Positions 1-8,069 of a stretch of 64,000 bases of DNA are shown piece after piece. The notes under the pieces were generated by a model that saw only the letters and a list, made by a program, of their open reading frames with translations, had not been told where the DNA came from and made no database searches. This DNA comes from Desulfotruncus arcticus DSM 17038 (lineage in GTDB: Bacteria; Bacillota; Desulfotomaculia; Desulfotomaculales; Desulfallaceae), in assembly GCF_900113335.1 (NCBI RefSeq), contig NZ_FOOX01000005.1, positions 186,001 through 250,000 on the forward strand. Reading direction: 5' to 3'. A program made the position numbers and the translations under genes. The number at the start of each line of letters is the position of its first letter. The first letter of the stretch is position 1.

Positions 1-527
1 TCCACTAAATAATCAATCTTGGCCTTCAATGAATTTGGCTTGCCGGCCGGACTATCCTGACCAAACGGAACCATGTAAATATTCTTTGAATTTAGCAATA
101 ACCCAATATTTTTGGCGTTCATGCTAAGTCCGTCGTTAGTGGATATCGCCAGCACCACCGGACGCTGGTTGCGCAAATGCGCTTTTACTGCCATTAATAC
201 CGGCCCATCGGTTATGCCGTTGGCTAATTTAGCCAGGGTATTGCCGGTACAGGGGGCGACAACCAAAATATCCAGTAATTTTTCCGGACCAATGGGTTCC
301 GCCCCTACGATACTTTTAATTATTTTTTCTTCTGTTACTTCCTTAATACGTTCTTTCCAAGAATCAGTTGTTCCGAATCGAGTATCGGTTTCATTTACGG
401 AACAACTAATAATAGGATACAGGATGGCTCCCTCATCGGCAACCTTTTTCATCTCCACAAGAGCCTCTTCAAGTGTACAATGTGAACCCGTAAAAGCAAA
501 CCCAACTTTTTTACCTTTTAACCGCAT
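1..527 (-). CDS. dpaB: Dipicolinate synthase subunit B (SpoVFB), cut by window edge
   Basis: DpaB is the flavoprotein-like subunit of dipicolinate synthase. With DpaA it converts (hydroxy-)tetrahydrodipicolinate into dipicolinic acid, the spore-core calcium chelator, in the mother cell. My translation starts at ATG 525-527 with MRLKGKKVGFAFTGSHCTLE, then shows VVAPCTGNTLAKLANGITDG and a conserved VAISTNDGLS stretch, all typical of the family. A GGGAGG Shine-Dalgarno sequence (about 540-545) fixes the start. About 175 of roughly 200 residues are present and the 3' end lies beyond base 1. It follows dpaA by 28 bp, the usual spoVF order. Expression late in sporulation is expected from the family; no promoter is evident here. 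Confidence 0.93.
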   Translation of the reverse strand, partial: MRLKGKKVGFAFTGSHCTLEEALVEMKKVADEGAILYPIISCSVNETDTRFGTTDSWKERIKEVTEEKIIKSIVGAEPIGPEKLLDILVVAPCTGNTLAKLANGITDGPVLMAVKAHLRNQRPVVLAISTNDGLSMNAKNIGLLLNSKNIYMVPFGQDSPAGKPNSLKAKIDYLV

Positions 528-555
528 AATACAAGCACCTCCCAGGAAAACCGAA

Positions 556-1437
556 CTACTTCATAACCCTCTGCACTAATTCCCTCGGCACTACCCGGGC
601 CAAAATCATACCCGCCGTTTTGGGAGCAACTTTACCGGGTAACCCGGGAGCCAATACAGCCTCAATTCCCAATTCCCGGGCTTTGTCAAAATCAGTGCCG
701 CCAGGAGCAGACGCAAGGTCGATAATCAGGGTTTTCGCCGGTAGCCTTGAAAGAATGTTTTGATCAATTACCAAGGCGGGAACAGTGTTAAAAACTACAT
801 CAACGTTTTTTGAGCAATTAACCAGTTCTGCAAAATCAGCGGTTAATGCTCCCATTGCTATTGCTCTGGCCTGCTGTGCAGGGTTTCTGGCAATTACCGT
901 TGTTTTTGCATTCATAGCCAAAAGCAATTGCGCCAGCGTTTGGCCAGTTCGCCCAAAACCTACTACCAATGCGTTACATCCGTGAATAGTAATGGGCATT
1001 TTTTCCATAGCCATCTGCAATGCCCCTTCAGCTGACGGAATTGCGTTTAGAATAGCTACCTCATCAAGCCTCATTAATTCCACTAATTCCAGCCCAATTT
1101 CACTGGCTAATTCACGCAATGGTTTTCTGGCCAAACCAACAAATACTGGTGTCCCGCGCGGCAATAATTCCATTAGGTCTCTGGTAATGATTAAAGGTTG
1201 TTCCAGGTAGGCAGCATGTAACCGCATTTGCTCATTTACACCTGGAACCGGTAGAATCAAGGCGTCTACTCCTAAAATACATTCCCGGGGATCCCGGTAT
1301 GGAACAATGTTTTTACCTTGAGCAGGTAAACCGAAGGTATTAACAATTGCACCAGCATTGGATAAGTATTCTGCCAACACAATTTCCCTTGCATCCCCGC
1401 CCATAATTGCTACAGATAAATTATTCAGATCCAGCAA
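556..1437 (-). CDS. dpaA: Dipicolinate synthase subunit A (SpoVFA)
   Basis: DpaA is the NAD(P)-binding dehydrogenase-like subunit of dipicolinate synthase. The 293 residues have the family length. They include an N-terminal block around VAIMGGDAREIVLAEYL (residues 9-25), a central Rossmann motif NALVVGFGRTGQTLAQLL (about 155-172), and a C-terminal segment LIIDLASAPGGTDFDKA followed by APGLPGKVAPKTAG that is characteristic of SpoVFA. The start is TTG (1435-1437) with a GGGG run about ten bases upstream, so it is less certain than the product. It lies between dapB and dpaB, so the substrate-making and dipicolinate-making steps are adjacent. Confidence 0.94.
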   Translation of the reverse strand: MLDLNNLSVAIMGGDAREIVLAEYLSNAGAIVNTFGLPAQGKNIVPYRDPRECILGVDALILPVPGVNEQMRLHAAYLEQPLIITRDLMELLPRGTPVFVGLARKPLRELASEIGLELVELMRLDEVAILNAIPSAEGALQMAMEKMPITIHGCNALVVGFGRTGQTLAQLLLAMNAKTTVIARNPAQQARAIAMGALTADFAELVNCSKNVDVVFNTVPALVIDQNILSRLPAKTLIIDLASAPGGTDFDKARELGIEAVLAPGLPGKVAPKTAGMILARVVPRELVQRVMK

Positions 1438-1528
1438 GGACGGCCAACCCCTTCCTCAAACCTCTTGTACTTACACCAATATATGAAGAGTTGGATTTTA
1501 AGGTGCTTGTATGTAATTGGTGGGAATT

Positions 1529-2329
1529 TTATTCAAAAATCAGGTTTTCTAAACCATAAACCACTCCTTCCAGGCGCATAACTGCGCGAATCGCAGTAAT
1601 TACACCAGGCATAAAAGATTCTCTGGAAATGGAATCATGTTTAATTGTAAGCGTCTGGCCCGCCCCGCCAAAAATAACCTCCTGTTGGGCGACAAAACCG
1701 GGCAATCTAACACTGTGTATACGTATCCCACCCGGCATTTTTCCCCCCCTGGAGCACGGAATTTTTTCCTCTTCCAGGGCAAGCCCCTGCTCATAATCAC
1801 CACGATGCTCAATAACAGCTTCAGCAGTTTTGATCGCTGTTCCCGAAGGCGCGTCCAGCTTTTGATCGTGATGTTTTTCAATTATTTCAACGTTAGGGAA
1901 ATATTTAGCGGCCTCACTGGCAAATTTTATCATTAACAGCGCGCCAATAGCAAAGTTGGGCGCAATAATACATCCAACTCGCTTTTGGCCCGCCAGAGCA
2001 GCTATTGCCTCTATATCTTCCCTTGATAAACCAGTTGTCCCAACTACGGGGCGTGCGCCAACTTCCAAAGCAGTTTTAACGTTATTGAGCACAGAACGAG
2101 GTCCGGTAAAATCCACTAAAACTTCAGCGCCTGAAATAGTGAGGGCTTCTTTTAAATTAGTGGCAATATTAATGCCCACCTGCTCACTGCCAATGAGCAG
2201 CCCTGCATCCTGGCCTGCGCCTTGGATATCTACCGCAGCGCAAAGCTCTGTATCTTCTGTTTGCAGCACTGTTTTCAGCACTTCTCTTCCCATTCGTCCG
2301 GAAACTCCAGAAATAGCAACCTTAATCAA
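1529..2329 (-). CDS. dapB: 4-hydroxy-tetrahydrodipicolinate reductase
   Basis: DapB reduces 4-hydroxy-tetrahydrodipicolinate with NAD(P)H in the diaminopimelate/lysine pathway; the same substrate feeds dipicolinate synthase in sporulating cells. The 266-aa protein has the N-terminal nucleotide motif ISGVSGRMGREV (7-18), VDFTGP (about 93-98), and the catalytic/substrate signature EIIEKHHDQKLDAPSGTA (about 148-165) with the His-His pair and the Lys. It is full length. The start is TTG (2327-2329), giving MIKVAISG, with a weak AGG upstream; no better in-frame codon exists. The dpaA gene follows after 91 bp. The gene could serve both lysine and spore needs. Confidence 0.96.
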   Translation of the reverse strand: MIKVAISGVSGRMGREVLKTVLQTEDTELCAAVDIQGAGQDAGLLIGSEQVGINIATNLKEALTISGAEVLVDFTGPRSVLNNVKTALEVGARPVVGTTGLSREDIEAIAALAGQKRVGCIIAPNFAIGALLMIKFASEAAKYFPNVEIIEKHHDQKLDAPSGTAIKTAEAVIEHRGDYEQGLALEEEKIPCSRGGKMPGGIRIHSVRLPGFVAQQEVIFGGAGQTLTIKHDSISRESFMPGVITAIRAVMRLEGVVYGLENLIFE

Positions 2330-2490
2330 ACCTGTTTACCGGCAATTAGATTACGGAAATAACTCCTTATCTCAAAATAACCGGCTTTCCCTCCTCTCTA
2401 ATACCATTAACTCATTATTTGCTAATAGTGATAATTAAAATTAATTTTCTTATATCCAGTAACGTATGTCAAGAATAAAACCTTTACTAG

Positions 2491-2682
2491 TTATATTTCA
2501 GGCTTCAAATCGGCGGAACTATCCATTTTGTGTGGCACTATTAAACCACCGGCGGACTTTTTTGACCTAATATAAAAATCAGCTGAAGGCATACCTGAGT
2601 TTTCACTGAATACATAATATTTCCTGCCAACGGTGCTGAAATTTATTTTCCAATCTGTTTTATTATCATTAGACCTTTCCAT
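2491..2682 (-). CDS. Small protein of unknown function downstream of the serine protease
   Basis: About 63 residues: MERSNDNKTDWKINFSTVGR, then YYVFSENSGMPSADFYIRSK and a Lys/Ser-rich C-terminus. I recognise no domain. It begins about 25 bp after the end of the ClpP-like protease gene on the same strand, so the two are probably co-transcribed. An AGAGGTG sequence precedes the ATG at 2680-2682 by about ten bases; a GTG at 2692-2694 inside that sequence is the alternative start and would add four residues. Codon use and absence of a competing reading frame support it as real, but only weakly. It could be a substrate, adaptor or chance companion of the protease. Confidence 0.5.
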   Translation of the reverse strand: MERSNDNKTDWKINFSTVGRKYYVFSENSGMPSADFYIRSKKSAGGLIVPHKMDSSADLKPEI

Positions 2683-2706
2683 CTTGCTACTCACCTCTGT
2701 TTCCGG

Positions 2707-3711
2707 CTAAAGCAAATTTGCAGGACAATTTGAAGAGCACCAACCCTGTTTATTAATATTTACGTTGATCTGGCCCGAATCAGGATAGTCTTTTCTTTCA
2801 ACTGTTCCCGAGAAAACGAAATAGTCAATACCTCTCTCAGACTCAACAAGACCGCTGGCAACTTTAAAATCCGTACGGCTACCGTGCAATATATCACTCG
2901 GGTTAAAGGGCTCGGATAATTTGAGATCAGCCTCAATATCTTCATAAAGAGCCCACATTAGCCCGTTTAATTCATCATCAGCGTAAATAACCGGCAGGCC
3001 AATTTCCTCAACCGCCTCTCTCCTTACAATCATGTGATTATGTGCATAAAGCTTTTCAGTAAGATGGTCCACAATATTCTGTTTCATCTCTTCACCCAGG
3101 GGCTCCTGACGCAAACCCAGCATTTTTTTAGCCAGGGATCTTATTAACATCCAATTTCTATGCACGTTGCCCAGCGCCAGCGGGTGAATTTTTTCAGCAA
3201 GCATTAAAAATGCCCGTGACTCAGTATCATCCCTGCAAATATCATTATTTTGCGCTATCAGGGCCATATACGAATATACATCCTCAATATTAACCGGCAG
3301 CCTGGCGGAAGGGTTGGCCGGGTCCTGGGGGTTAAAGGCGTTAACAACGCTGGGATCTATAGGACCCAATTCACCCATTTTGCCCATGATAATTTCATCT
3401 GCGCCCAAGCACAATAAGGTGCCGGCACTATAGGACCGGAACGGTATCAAAACGGAAAACTGCCCGGTATATTCACGAATAAGATTTACCAGCCTCCAGG
3501 GAGTTAATACATCCCCTCCCCTGGTATACAAAAATAAATCTATCGCCGGTCGGTGCCCGATCATTTCCAGGTGCCTGTAGATTACCCGGACCACGTCCGG
3601 TGCTATTCTGGTGCTAACATTTTCACGGTCGCCCGTGATATACGTTAAAACAACGGAACCTCTTTTTCTGCTTATTTTTTGCATTATGTCAATTCTCTGT
3701 GGCCGGGCCAT
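2707..3711 (-). CDS. SDH-type (ClpP-fold) serine protease, SppA/Clp superfamily
   Basis: The 334-aa protein resembles the serine dehydrogenase proteinase family, cytosolic or membrane-associated ClpP/crotonase-fold peptidases related to signal peptide peptidase A. Visible are the oxyanion-type turn LYTRGGDVLTPW (61-72), the probable nucleophile Ser95 in FRSYSAGTLLCLGADEI, and the following GELGPIDPS (113-121), which in this superfamily positions the active site. There is no signal peptide or clear membrane segment. ATG 3709-3711 has AAGGAGGCAG upstream. A possible structured leader lies about 50-130 bp upstream and a small unknown gene follows. The substrate is unknown. Family assignment is by pattern recognition; a functional name is not justified. 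Confidence 0.8.
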   Translation of the reverse strand: MARPQRIDIMQKISRKRGSVVLTYITGDRENVSTRIAPDVVRVIYRHLEMIGHRPAIDLFLYTRGGDVLTPWRLVNLIREYTGQFSVLIPFRSYSAGTLLCLGADEIIMGKMGELGPIDPSVVNAFNPQDPANPSARLPVNIEDVYSYMALIAQNNDICRDDTESRAFLMLAEKIHPLALGNVHRNWMLIRSLAKKMLGLRQEPLGEEMKQNIVDHLTEKLYAHNHMIVRREAVEEIGLPVIYADDELNGLMWALYEDIEADLKLSEPFNPSDILHGSRTDFKVASGLVESERGIDYFVFSGTVERKDYPDSGQINVNINKQGWCSSNCPANLL

Positions 3712-3759
3712 TGCTGCCTCCTTGCAATATTACATTTTATGGCAAATCGTCTCTGAAAA

Positions 3760-3838
3760 CCTGCGCTTTAGCAGGCGCTATTCCTATGACAGGAGAAACC
3801 TCTGTGGGAAAGTCTCCGGGCTGTCCCGGAGGAGGTTT
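3760..3838. promoter_or_regulatory. Candidate structured leader upstream of the serine protease gene
   Basis: In the 301-bp gap between ymxH and the protease gene, two hairpins can be read. The first is CCTGC/GCAGG at 3760-3775. The second is a compound stem: AAACCTC (3796-3802) pairs perfectly with GAGGTTT (3832-3838), and inside it CTCCGGG (3814-3820) pairs with CCCGGAG (3825-3831) around a CTGT loop, leaving an 11-base bulge at 3803-3813. On the minus strand this would be a 5' leader of the protease transcript. I could not match it to a riboswitch class I know. No gene lies in the rest of the gap. Confidence 0.4.
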
Positions 3839-3990
3839 ACAAAAGTATTATGGCCCATACACTATAACATTATCTATATTACAGTCAATAAAAACACATT
3901 CTAAAATCAGTTTTATCAGTGCGCTTGATATGTATTTTACCCTTAAGTGTCTCTTCCCTATATTTGATAGCTACTTGTCTGGTAGATAAA

Positions 3991-4013
3991 AAAATCCGTA
4001 CTAGGACGGATTT
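3991..4013 (-). terminator. Rho-independent terminator after ymxH
   Basis: On the minus strand AAATCCGT and ACGGATTT form a hairpin closed by CCTAGT and followed by a run of T residues (plus-strand A run at 3988-3994). It overlaps the TGA stop of the ymxH homologue. Confidence 0.8.
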
Positions 4014-4282
4014 CAAACTAAATATTTTCCGAACTTCGGCGTTGCCTGATCCAACTCTACTAAAATAACTTCCATACCTATTTTTTTTACTGATTCCCAG
4101 GGTATTACAAGCTCATGCCTTTCTGCCCAGAGATTTAAAAGATTGCCCTTGCGTGGCAAAATTATTGATATAATCGCTCCGGTTGTAGCATCAACATTTA
4201 AATCAGTGTCACCAACTACCCCCAAACGTGCACCGTCACTAACGTTAATTATTTCTTTACCCGCCAGCTCACCCAATCTCAT
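4013..4282 (-). CDS. ymxH: YlmC/YmxH family PRC-barrel sporulation protein
   Basis: An 89-residue single PRC-barrel domain protein: MRLGELAGKEIINVSDGARL at the N-terminus, then a LNVDATTGAI strand-turn and a C-terminal IPWESVKKIGMEVILVEL, all typical of YlmC/YmxH. The role is not established; the family is common in endospore formers and in Bacillus lies between the M16 peptidase gene and dpaA, as it roughly does here. It follows the 111-aa membrane protein gene by 30 bp on the same strand, and a terminator overlaps its stop codon, so it ends a transcript. Confidence 0.87.
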   Translation of the reverse strand: MRLGELAGKEIINVSDGARLGVVGDTDLNVDATTGAIISIILPRKGNLLNLWAERHELVIPWESVKKIGMEVILVELDQATPKFGKYLV

Positions 4283-4312
4283 CAGCCTTTTCTCCCTCCC
4301 CCCTTATTCAGT

Positions 4313-4648
4313 TTATCTTTTCTTAAGCCAAAAACGGGCGATAAAAGGCTGGATGATAGCCAGCGCGATGGCAATAGACGCCAGTGGTTCCAGGTCCATG
4401 CCGGCTAAAGCAATAGAACGGGGCATGTTGACTTCTAAAAATGTTTGCAGCAATACAAGGGAGAGATATATTCCACCCGCAGTACCTACCAGATTAACAA
4501 TAGCCTGAGACAACGGTGAAGTTTTGGCCTCCCCAATAGCATCCCAGTTCTTATCCCGCATTGTGCGCCATCTAACTCGTTCCCTAATTGATAAAACAAC
4601 CAGCAACAATACAATTAAACCGAAAAGCAACAGGGTTATACTCATCAT
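4313..4648 (-). CDS. Small integral membrane protein of unknown function
   Basis: 111 residues with a hydrophobic N-terminal segment (about 3-20, LLLFGLIVLLLVVLSI), a short basic cytoplasmic stretch (RERVRWRTMRDKNW), a second hydrophobic segment around 55-70, and a third near 85-105 ending in FWLKKR. I recognise no named family. GGAGGTGATTA directly precedes two successive ATG codons (4646-4648 and 4643-4645); either could be used. It is probably the first gene of a two-gene unit with ymxH, which suggests but does not prove a sporulation link. Confidence 0.72.
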   Translation of the reverse strand: MMSITLLLFGLIVLLLVVLSIRERVRWRTMRDKNWDAIGEAKTSPLSQAIVNLVGTAGGIYLSLVLLQTFLEVNMPRSIALAGMDLEPLASIAIALAIIQPFIARFWLKKR

Positions 4649-4737
4649 TAATCACCTCCGTTACAAATTTATATTTTTTTATTTGCAAAATATTCCTTAC
4701 TAGAACATATTTTGTCCCATAAATACTTTCGCTGAAC

Positions 4738-4974
4738 GCGGTACTAGCAGAGGATGAAAAATAGATACCGTAGGCAAGGTGATCCGGTGGTTCCCGGATT
4801 AAGCATAGAGCTGGATGCGGAAAATAGCCCGTCATAGCCCCAGAGCTTGACCCATAAGGGCGTAAACTTTCTCTGGGCTGTCTGGTGTAAGCGTTAGCTA
4901 TAGGTAACCAAAAGATACAAGGAAAATTGCGCAGCGCACGGAGGGAACCACCGGAGCGCCAGATATAAGTAACT
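4738..4974 (-). repeat. Dispersed intergenic repeat, family A, copy 1
   Basis: Most of the 459-bp gap between the 111-aa gene and dut is one copy of a repeat also found at about 33556-33803 and 43559-43805. This copy is inverted relative to the other two. Shared blocks, read in the orientation of the other copies, are TTACTTATATCTGGCGCTCC, GGTGGTTCCCTCCGTGCGC, ATAGC..., TTTACGCCCTTA, TGACGGGCT, CCGGGAACCACCGGATCACC and TTGCCTACGGTATCTATTT. CCGGTGG near one end and CCACCGG near the other form a partial terminal inverted repeat. No ORF of significance lies within. A GTTAGG/CCTAAC hairpin (4991-5023) lies beside it. Confidence 0.85.
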
Positions 4975-5030
4975 TAAAAACTTTTTTCAGGTTAGGCCTT
5001 CAGCTGCTCCGGTAGTACCTAACAATAACA

Positions 5031-5070
5031 AAAAAAGAACACGCCTTAAATCCTGGTGTGCTCTTTTTTT
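5031..5070. terminator. Bidirectional-looking terminator downstream of dut
   Basis: AAAAAAGAACACGCC and GGTGTGCTCTTTTTTT flank a nine-base loop. The A and T runs on both sides would let it work on either strand; on the minus strand it ends the dut transcript. Confidence 0.8.
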
Positions 5071-5107
5071 GTTAACTGATTGGCTGAGTAATTAAGTTTT
5101 ATTGATT

Positions 5108-5557
5108 CTACCTGCCCGTCGATCCGAAGCCTCCTTTGCCCCGCTCTGATTCAGACAATTCTTCTGTAAATTCTATTTGGGCCTTCAGGACCGGCATGAA
5201 AAGAAGCTGAGCTATTCTATCACCTGGTTTAATTTGATATGGTTGCTCTCCATTGTTTTGAACCGGACATAAAATTTCTCCTTTATAATCACTGTCAATC
5301 ACACCTACTGCGTTGGCAAGGGCAAGACCATGCCTGGCAGCCAACCCGCTCCTGGGGAAAACCAGCCCAACAATTTCAGTGGTAGGTATGTCTACTGCCA
5401 ATCCTGTCGGGATCATCACACGTTCTCCCGGTTCAACGGTTACCGGTTCAACAATGGCAGCGGCCAAATCTATACCCGCTGCCCCCGTGGTGACATATGA
5501 AGGAGAAGGAATTGTATCTCCGATCGTAGGATTTATTTTTTTAAATTTAATTATCAT
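5108..5557 (-). CDS. dut: dUTP diphosphatase (dUTPase)
   Basis: Dut hydrolyses dUTP to dUMP and pyrophosphate, keeping uracil out of DNA and feeding dTMP synthesis; it acts as a homotrimer. All five trimeric dUTPase motifs are visible in order: GAAGIDLAA, FPRSGLAARHGL, NAVGVIDSDYKGEI (catalytic Asp), KPGDRIAQLLF and the C-terminal arm RGKGGFGSTGR. At 149 aa from the chosen ATG (5555-5557, with GGGATG eight bases upstream) it has the family length. A TTG at 5588-5590 would add 11 residues and overlap the previous stop, but has no Shine-Dalgarno sequence. It follows the M16 peptidase gene closely, so co-transcription is likely. Confidence 0.95.
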   Translation of the reverse strand: MIIKFKKINPTIGDTIPSPSYVTTGAAGIDLAAAIVEPVTVEPGERVMIPTGLAVDIPTTEIVGLVFPRSGLAARHGLALANAVGVIDSDYKGEILCPVQNNGEQPYQIKPGDRIAQLLFMPVLKAQIEFTEELSESERGKGGFGSTGR

Positions 5558-5579
5558 ATTAATACATCCCGTGGTTAAT

Positions 5580-6836
5580 CTATTTAGCAATTAATTCCAG
5601 TAACATGTTCTCATCTTCCCAGGGCCCAATACTGGCAACACAAAAATTTTCAGGTTTAAATATATTCTTGGTTAAATCCTTAATGTCTTCCACTGTCACG
5701 GCCATGACCTTTTTAACGAGTTCATCAGGTGGAATCACTTTTCCAAGATACAATTGGGATTTACCCAACCTGCTCATGCGAGAATTAACATTTTCCAGGC
5801 TGAGCAGCAAGTTACCCTTAAGCTGTTCTTTAACACGGGCTAATTCAGCCGGAGTTACACCGTTTTTCTCTATGTCACGAATTTCTTTTACTATTAATTC
5901 CAGGGCAGCCCTCACATTTTTCTTGCTTAACCCTGCATACACACAAAAAAGGCCGGAATCATGGTAAGAGCTGTGGTAAGAATATACGGAATAAACCAGT
6001 CCCCTTTGTTCCCTAATTTCCTGGAACAGGCGCGAGCTTAATCCTCCACCCAAAATAGTATTAACAATCTGAAAAACATAAATATTATCATGATCAATAG
6101 GCAGACCGGGTGTACCCAAGCAAATGTGAACCTGCTCGGTATCTTTGGTCCGGCACACCACTTGGTGATTAGGTTTAGGCACAGTATAAAGGCCATCTTT
6201 CTTATCGCCGCTTAATTTGCCAAACATGGCTGTAAGGCCTTCCATTACCTGCTGTTGATCCAAATTTCCGGCAACTGCTATGACAATATTTCTTGAACTA
6301 TAATATTTTTTATAAAAAGCAAGCAGAGTATCCTTTGAGAGCCCCCCTACCGTTTGCTCGCTTCCGATAATAGGCCTCCCCAATGAGTGCTCGCTCCAAA
6401 TGATCCTGGCCAAAATGTCATGAACCAATTCGTCGGGGGTGTCTTCGTACATTTTTATTTCTTCAATTATTACATTTCTCTCTCTGTCTATATCAGACTG
6501 GTCAAAGCGCGAATTTAAAAGCATATCGCTCAATAAATCAACGGCCAGCGGAAAGTGTTCATCAAGAACCCTTGCGTAATAGCAAGTATATTCCTTGGTT
6601 GTAAATGCATTGAGCTGCCCGCCCACAGCATCCAGTTCTTCAGCGATGTCCTTAGCGCTGCGCCGGGCAGTTCCCTTAAACATCAGATGTTCAATAAAAT
6701 GCGAAATACCAGCCTGTTGGTCACCCTCATCTCTGGACCCAACATCAACCCAAACTCCTACTGCAACTGATCGCACATGGGGGATATGCTCAGTTAATAT
6801 TTTGATACCATTAGCCATCTCGGCTATTTTGATCAC
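5580..6836 (-). CDS. M16 family zinc peptidase (MlpA/YmxG-like)
   Basis: A processing-peptidase-type insulinase-family protein of 418 aa. It shows the inverted zinc motif HFIEHLMFKG (HxxEH), with the third ligand expected in EERNV-like IDRERNVIIEEIKMYED, then the inactive C-terminal M16 half with GGGLSSRLFQEIREQRGLVYSVYS. The Bacillus counterpart sits between the ylxY and ymxH genes, as it essentially does here. The start is GTG 6834-6836, which has GGAGG five bases upstream; a TTG at 6849-6851 is the start implied by the longest frame but would include that GGAGG. The physiological substrate is not known. dut follows. Confidence 0.92.
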   Translation of the reverse strand: MIKIAEMANGIKILTEHIPHVRSVAVGVWVDVGSRDEGDQQAGISHFIEHLMFKGTARRSAKDIAEELDAVGGQLNAFTTKEYTCYYARVLDEHFPLAVDLLSDMLLNSRFDQSDIDRERNVIIEEIKMYEDTPDELVHDILARIIWSEHSLGRPIIGSEQTVGGLSKDTLLAFYKKYYSSRNIVIAVAGNLDQQQVMEGLTAMFGKLSGDKKDGLYTVPKPNHQVVCRTKDTEQVHICLGTPGLPIDHDNIYVFQIVNTILGGGLSSRLFQEIREQRGLVYSVYSYHSSYHDSGLFCVYAGLSKKNVRAALELIVKEIRDIEKNGVTPAELARVKEQLKGNLLLSLENVNSRMSRLGKSQLYLGKVIPPDELVKKVMAVTVEDIKDLTKNIFKPENFCVASIGPWEDENMLLELIAK

Positions 6837-6875
6837 ACGGTTACCTCCCAATCCTACAGTTTCCTGGTTAACATT

Positions 6876-6917
6876 CTTGTTTATCAGATTAAATTCCTTG
6901 TTTATTAGATTAAATTC
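6876..6917. repeat. Tandem 21-bp duplication at the 3' end of dacF
   Basis: Two adjacent 21-base units (6876-6896 and 6897-6917) differ at a single position (C versus T). The second unit contains the stop codon and last residues of dacF; the first lies outside the gene. It looks like a recent local duplication. Confidence 0.85.
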
Positions 6918-8044
6918 CAGTACAAAATGGTTTTTTTCTTAATCTTTTGGATAACACTTGCTTCTTGCACAGATGAAGCTGCAATGATTTCAGCTGAACC
7001 AACTTCATGCCCCCCCAAATAATACTCAATATTACCCAAACGCTCGCCCTCCTGCACCGGCGCATTAACCAGGCGCGGAATTTGCACCTTCTGCTCCAAA
7101 TGTTCCAAATCCAAATCTCTTAAATTTATTGTTATATTATTGGCAACCATAACCGGAACTTCTTTGCTTGCTCCATTTACCACCGGCACTCTAGTATATA
7201 TTTCTCCCTGATAGAGCTTCCTAACCAGGTTAAATTCATTAAAACCATAATTAAACAGTGTTTCAGCATCAGCAAACCTGTTATTATCTTTTAACACTAC
7301 CGCCAGCAACCGGCGTTCCCCCTTGTTGGCAGATGCAATCAGGCATTGTCCGGCTTCCAGTGTTGTACCGGTTTTAACCCCGTCAGCCCAGGGATAACTC
7401 CAAAGCAGCTTGTTGGTATTTTTAAGATAATGATCTAAAGAATCCGGTCCTTTTACAACTTTAAACTTTGTTTTGACAACATCGCAAAAAACGGGATTAT
7501 GCAGCGCATACCTGGTTATTAGTGCTAAATCAAGTGCAGTGGAATAATGCCCTTTTTCCGGCAAACCGTTGGTATTTTTAAAACAAGAATCAACAGCCCC
7601 GATTAGTGCAGCTTTTTCGTTCATCAATAAAACAAAAAAACCTTCCGAACCGGCCACGTGTTCGGCTATTGCTACACAGGCATCATTACCGGAAGGCATC
7701 AATGCTCCGTATAATAATTGTTCCAGAGTTAAGATTTCCCCTTCCTCCAAATGCATGGAGGATTCGCCGACTTGATCAGCATTTTTGCTTACCCTGCTAT
7801 TGCTATGTAAATCCGAACCGCCCAGGGCCACTACAGCGGTCATAACCTTGGTCGTGCTGGCCATCGGCCTTTTTTGCAAGGCATCTTTTTCATAAAGCAC
7901 CTGGCCGTTATATACATCAATTAAAACCGCTGATTTAGCACCAATTTTAGGTTCGTTGGCAATGGCCGCTTGCGGGGAGAAGCATGAATGAAAAACCAAC
8001 AGCAACGTTAGAATGATCATGCTACAAATATTTTTCCGACTCAT
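6905..8044 (-). CDS. dacF: D-alanyl-D-alanine carboxypeptidase, DacF-type (PBP)
   Basis: A low-molecular-weight penicillin-binding protein that removes the terminal D-Ala from peptidoglycan stem peptides. The 379 aa comprise a signal peptide (1-29, MSRKNICSMIILTLLLVFHS... ending near AIA), the S11 peptidase domain with MASTTKVMTAV (SxxK), SGNDAC (SxN) and VKTGTT (KTG), and a C-terminal PBP5-type beta domain. The extreme C-terminus is short and ends beside a tandem 21-bp duplication, so the usual membrane-anchoring amphipathic helix is weak. ATG with AGGAG upstream. In Bacillus dacF precedes the spoIIA operon; here it sits between ylxY and the M16 gene. A sporulation role is inference. Confidence 0.93.
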   Translation of the reverse strand: MSRKNICSMIILTLLLVFHSCFSPQAAIANEPKIGAKSAVLIDVYNGQVLYEKDALQKRPMASTTKVMTAVVALGGSDLHSNSRVSKNADQVGESSMHLEEGEILTLEQLLYGALMPSGNDACVAIAEHVAGSEGFFVLLMNEKAALIGAVDSCFKNTNGLPEKGHYSTALDLALITRYALHNPVFCDVVKTKFKVVKGPDSLDHYLKNTNKLLWSYPWADGVKTGTTLEAGQCLIASANKGERRLLAVVLKDNNRFADAETLFNYGFNEFNLVRKLYQGEIYTRVPVVNGASKEVPVMVANNITINLRDLDLEHLEQKVQIPRLVNAPVQEGERLGNIEYYLGGHEVGSAEIIAASSVQEASVIQKIKKKTILYWNLI

Positions 8045-8069
8045 TCAATATCTCCTTTTCATTTTGGTT

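Noticed and set aside
112..579. Plus-strand frame of 155 codons at the left edge.
   Set aside because: It is the antisense shadow of dpaB, which reads as a recognisable protein on the minus strand with a good ribosome-binding site.
3760..3838. Resemblance of the leader to cobalamin riboswitch or RNase P RNA words (GGAAAGTC, CTGTCCCGG).
   Set aside because: The element is far too short and lacks the other conserved boxes; no class could be assigned.
4838..4900. Possible tRNA-like or riboswitch fold inside repeat A1.
   Set aside because: No anticodon arm or CCA region; the stem CCCAGAG/CTCTGGG is not preserved in copies A2 and A3.
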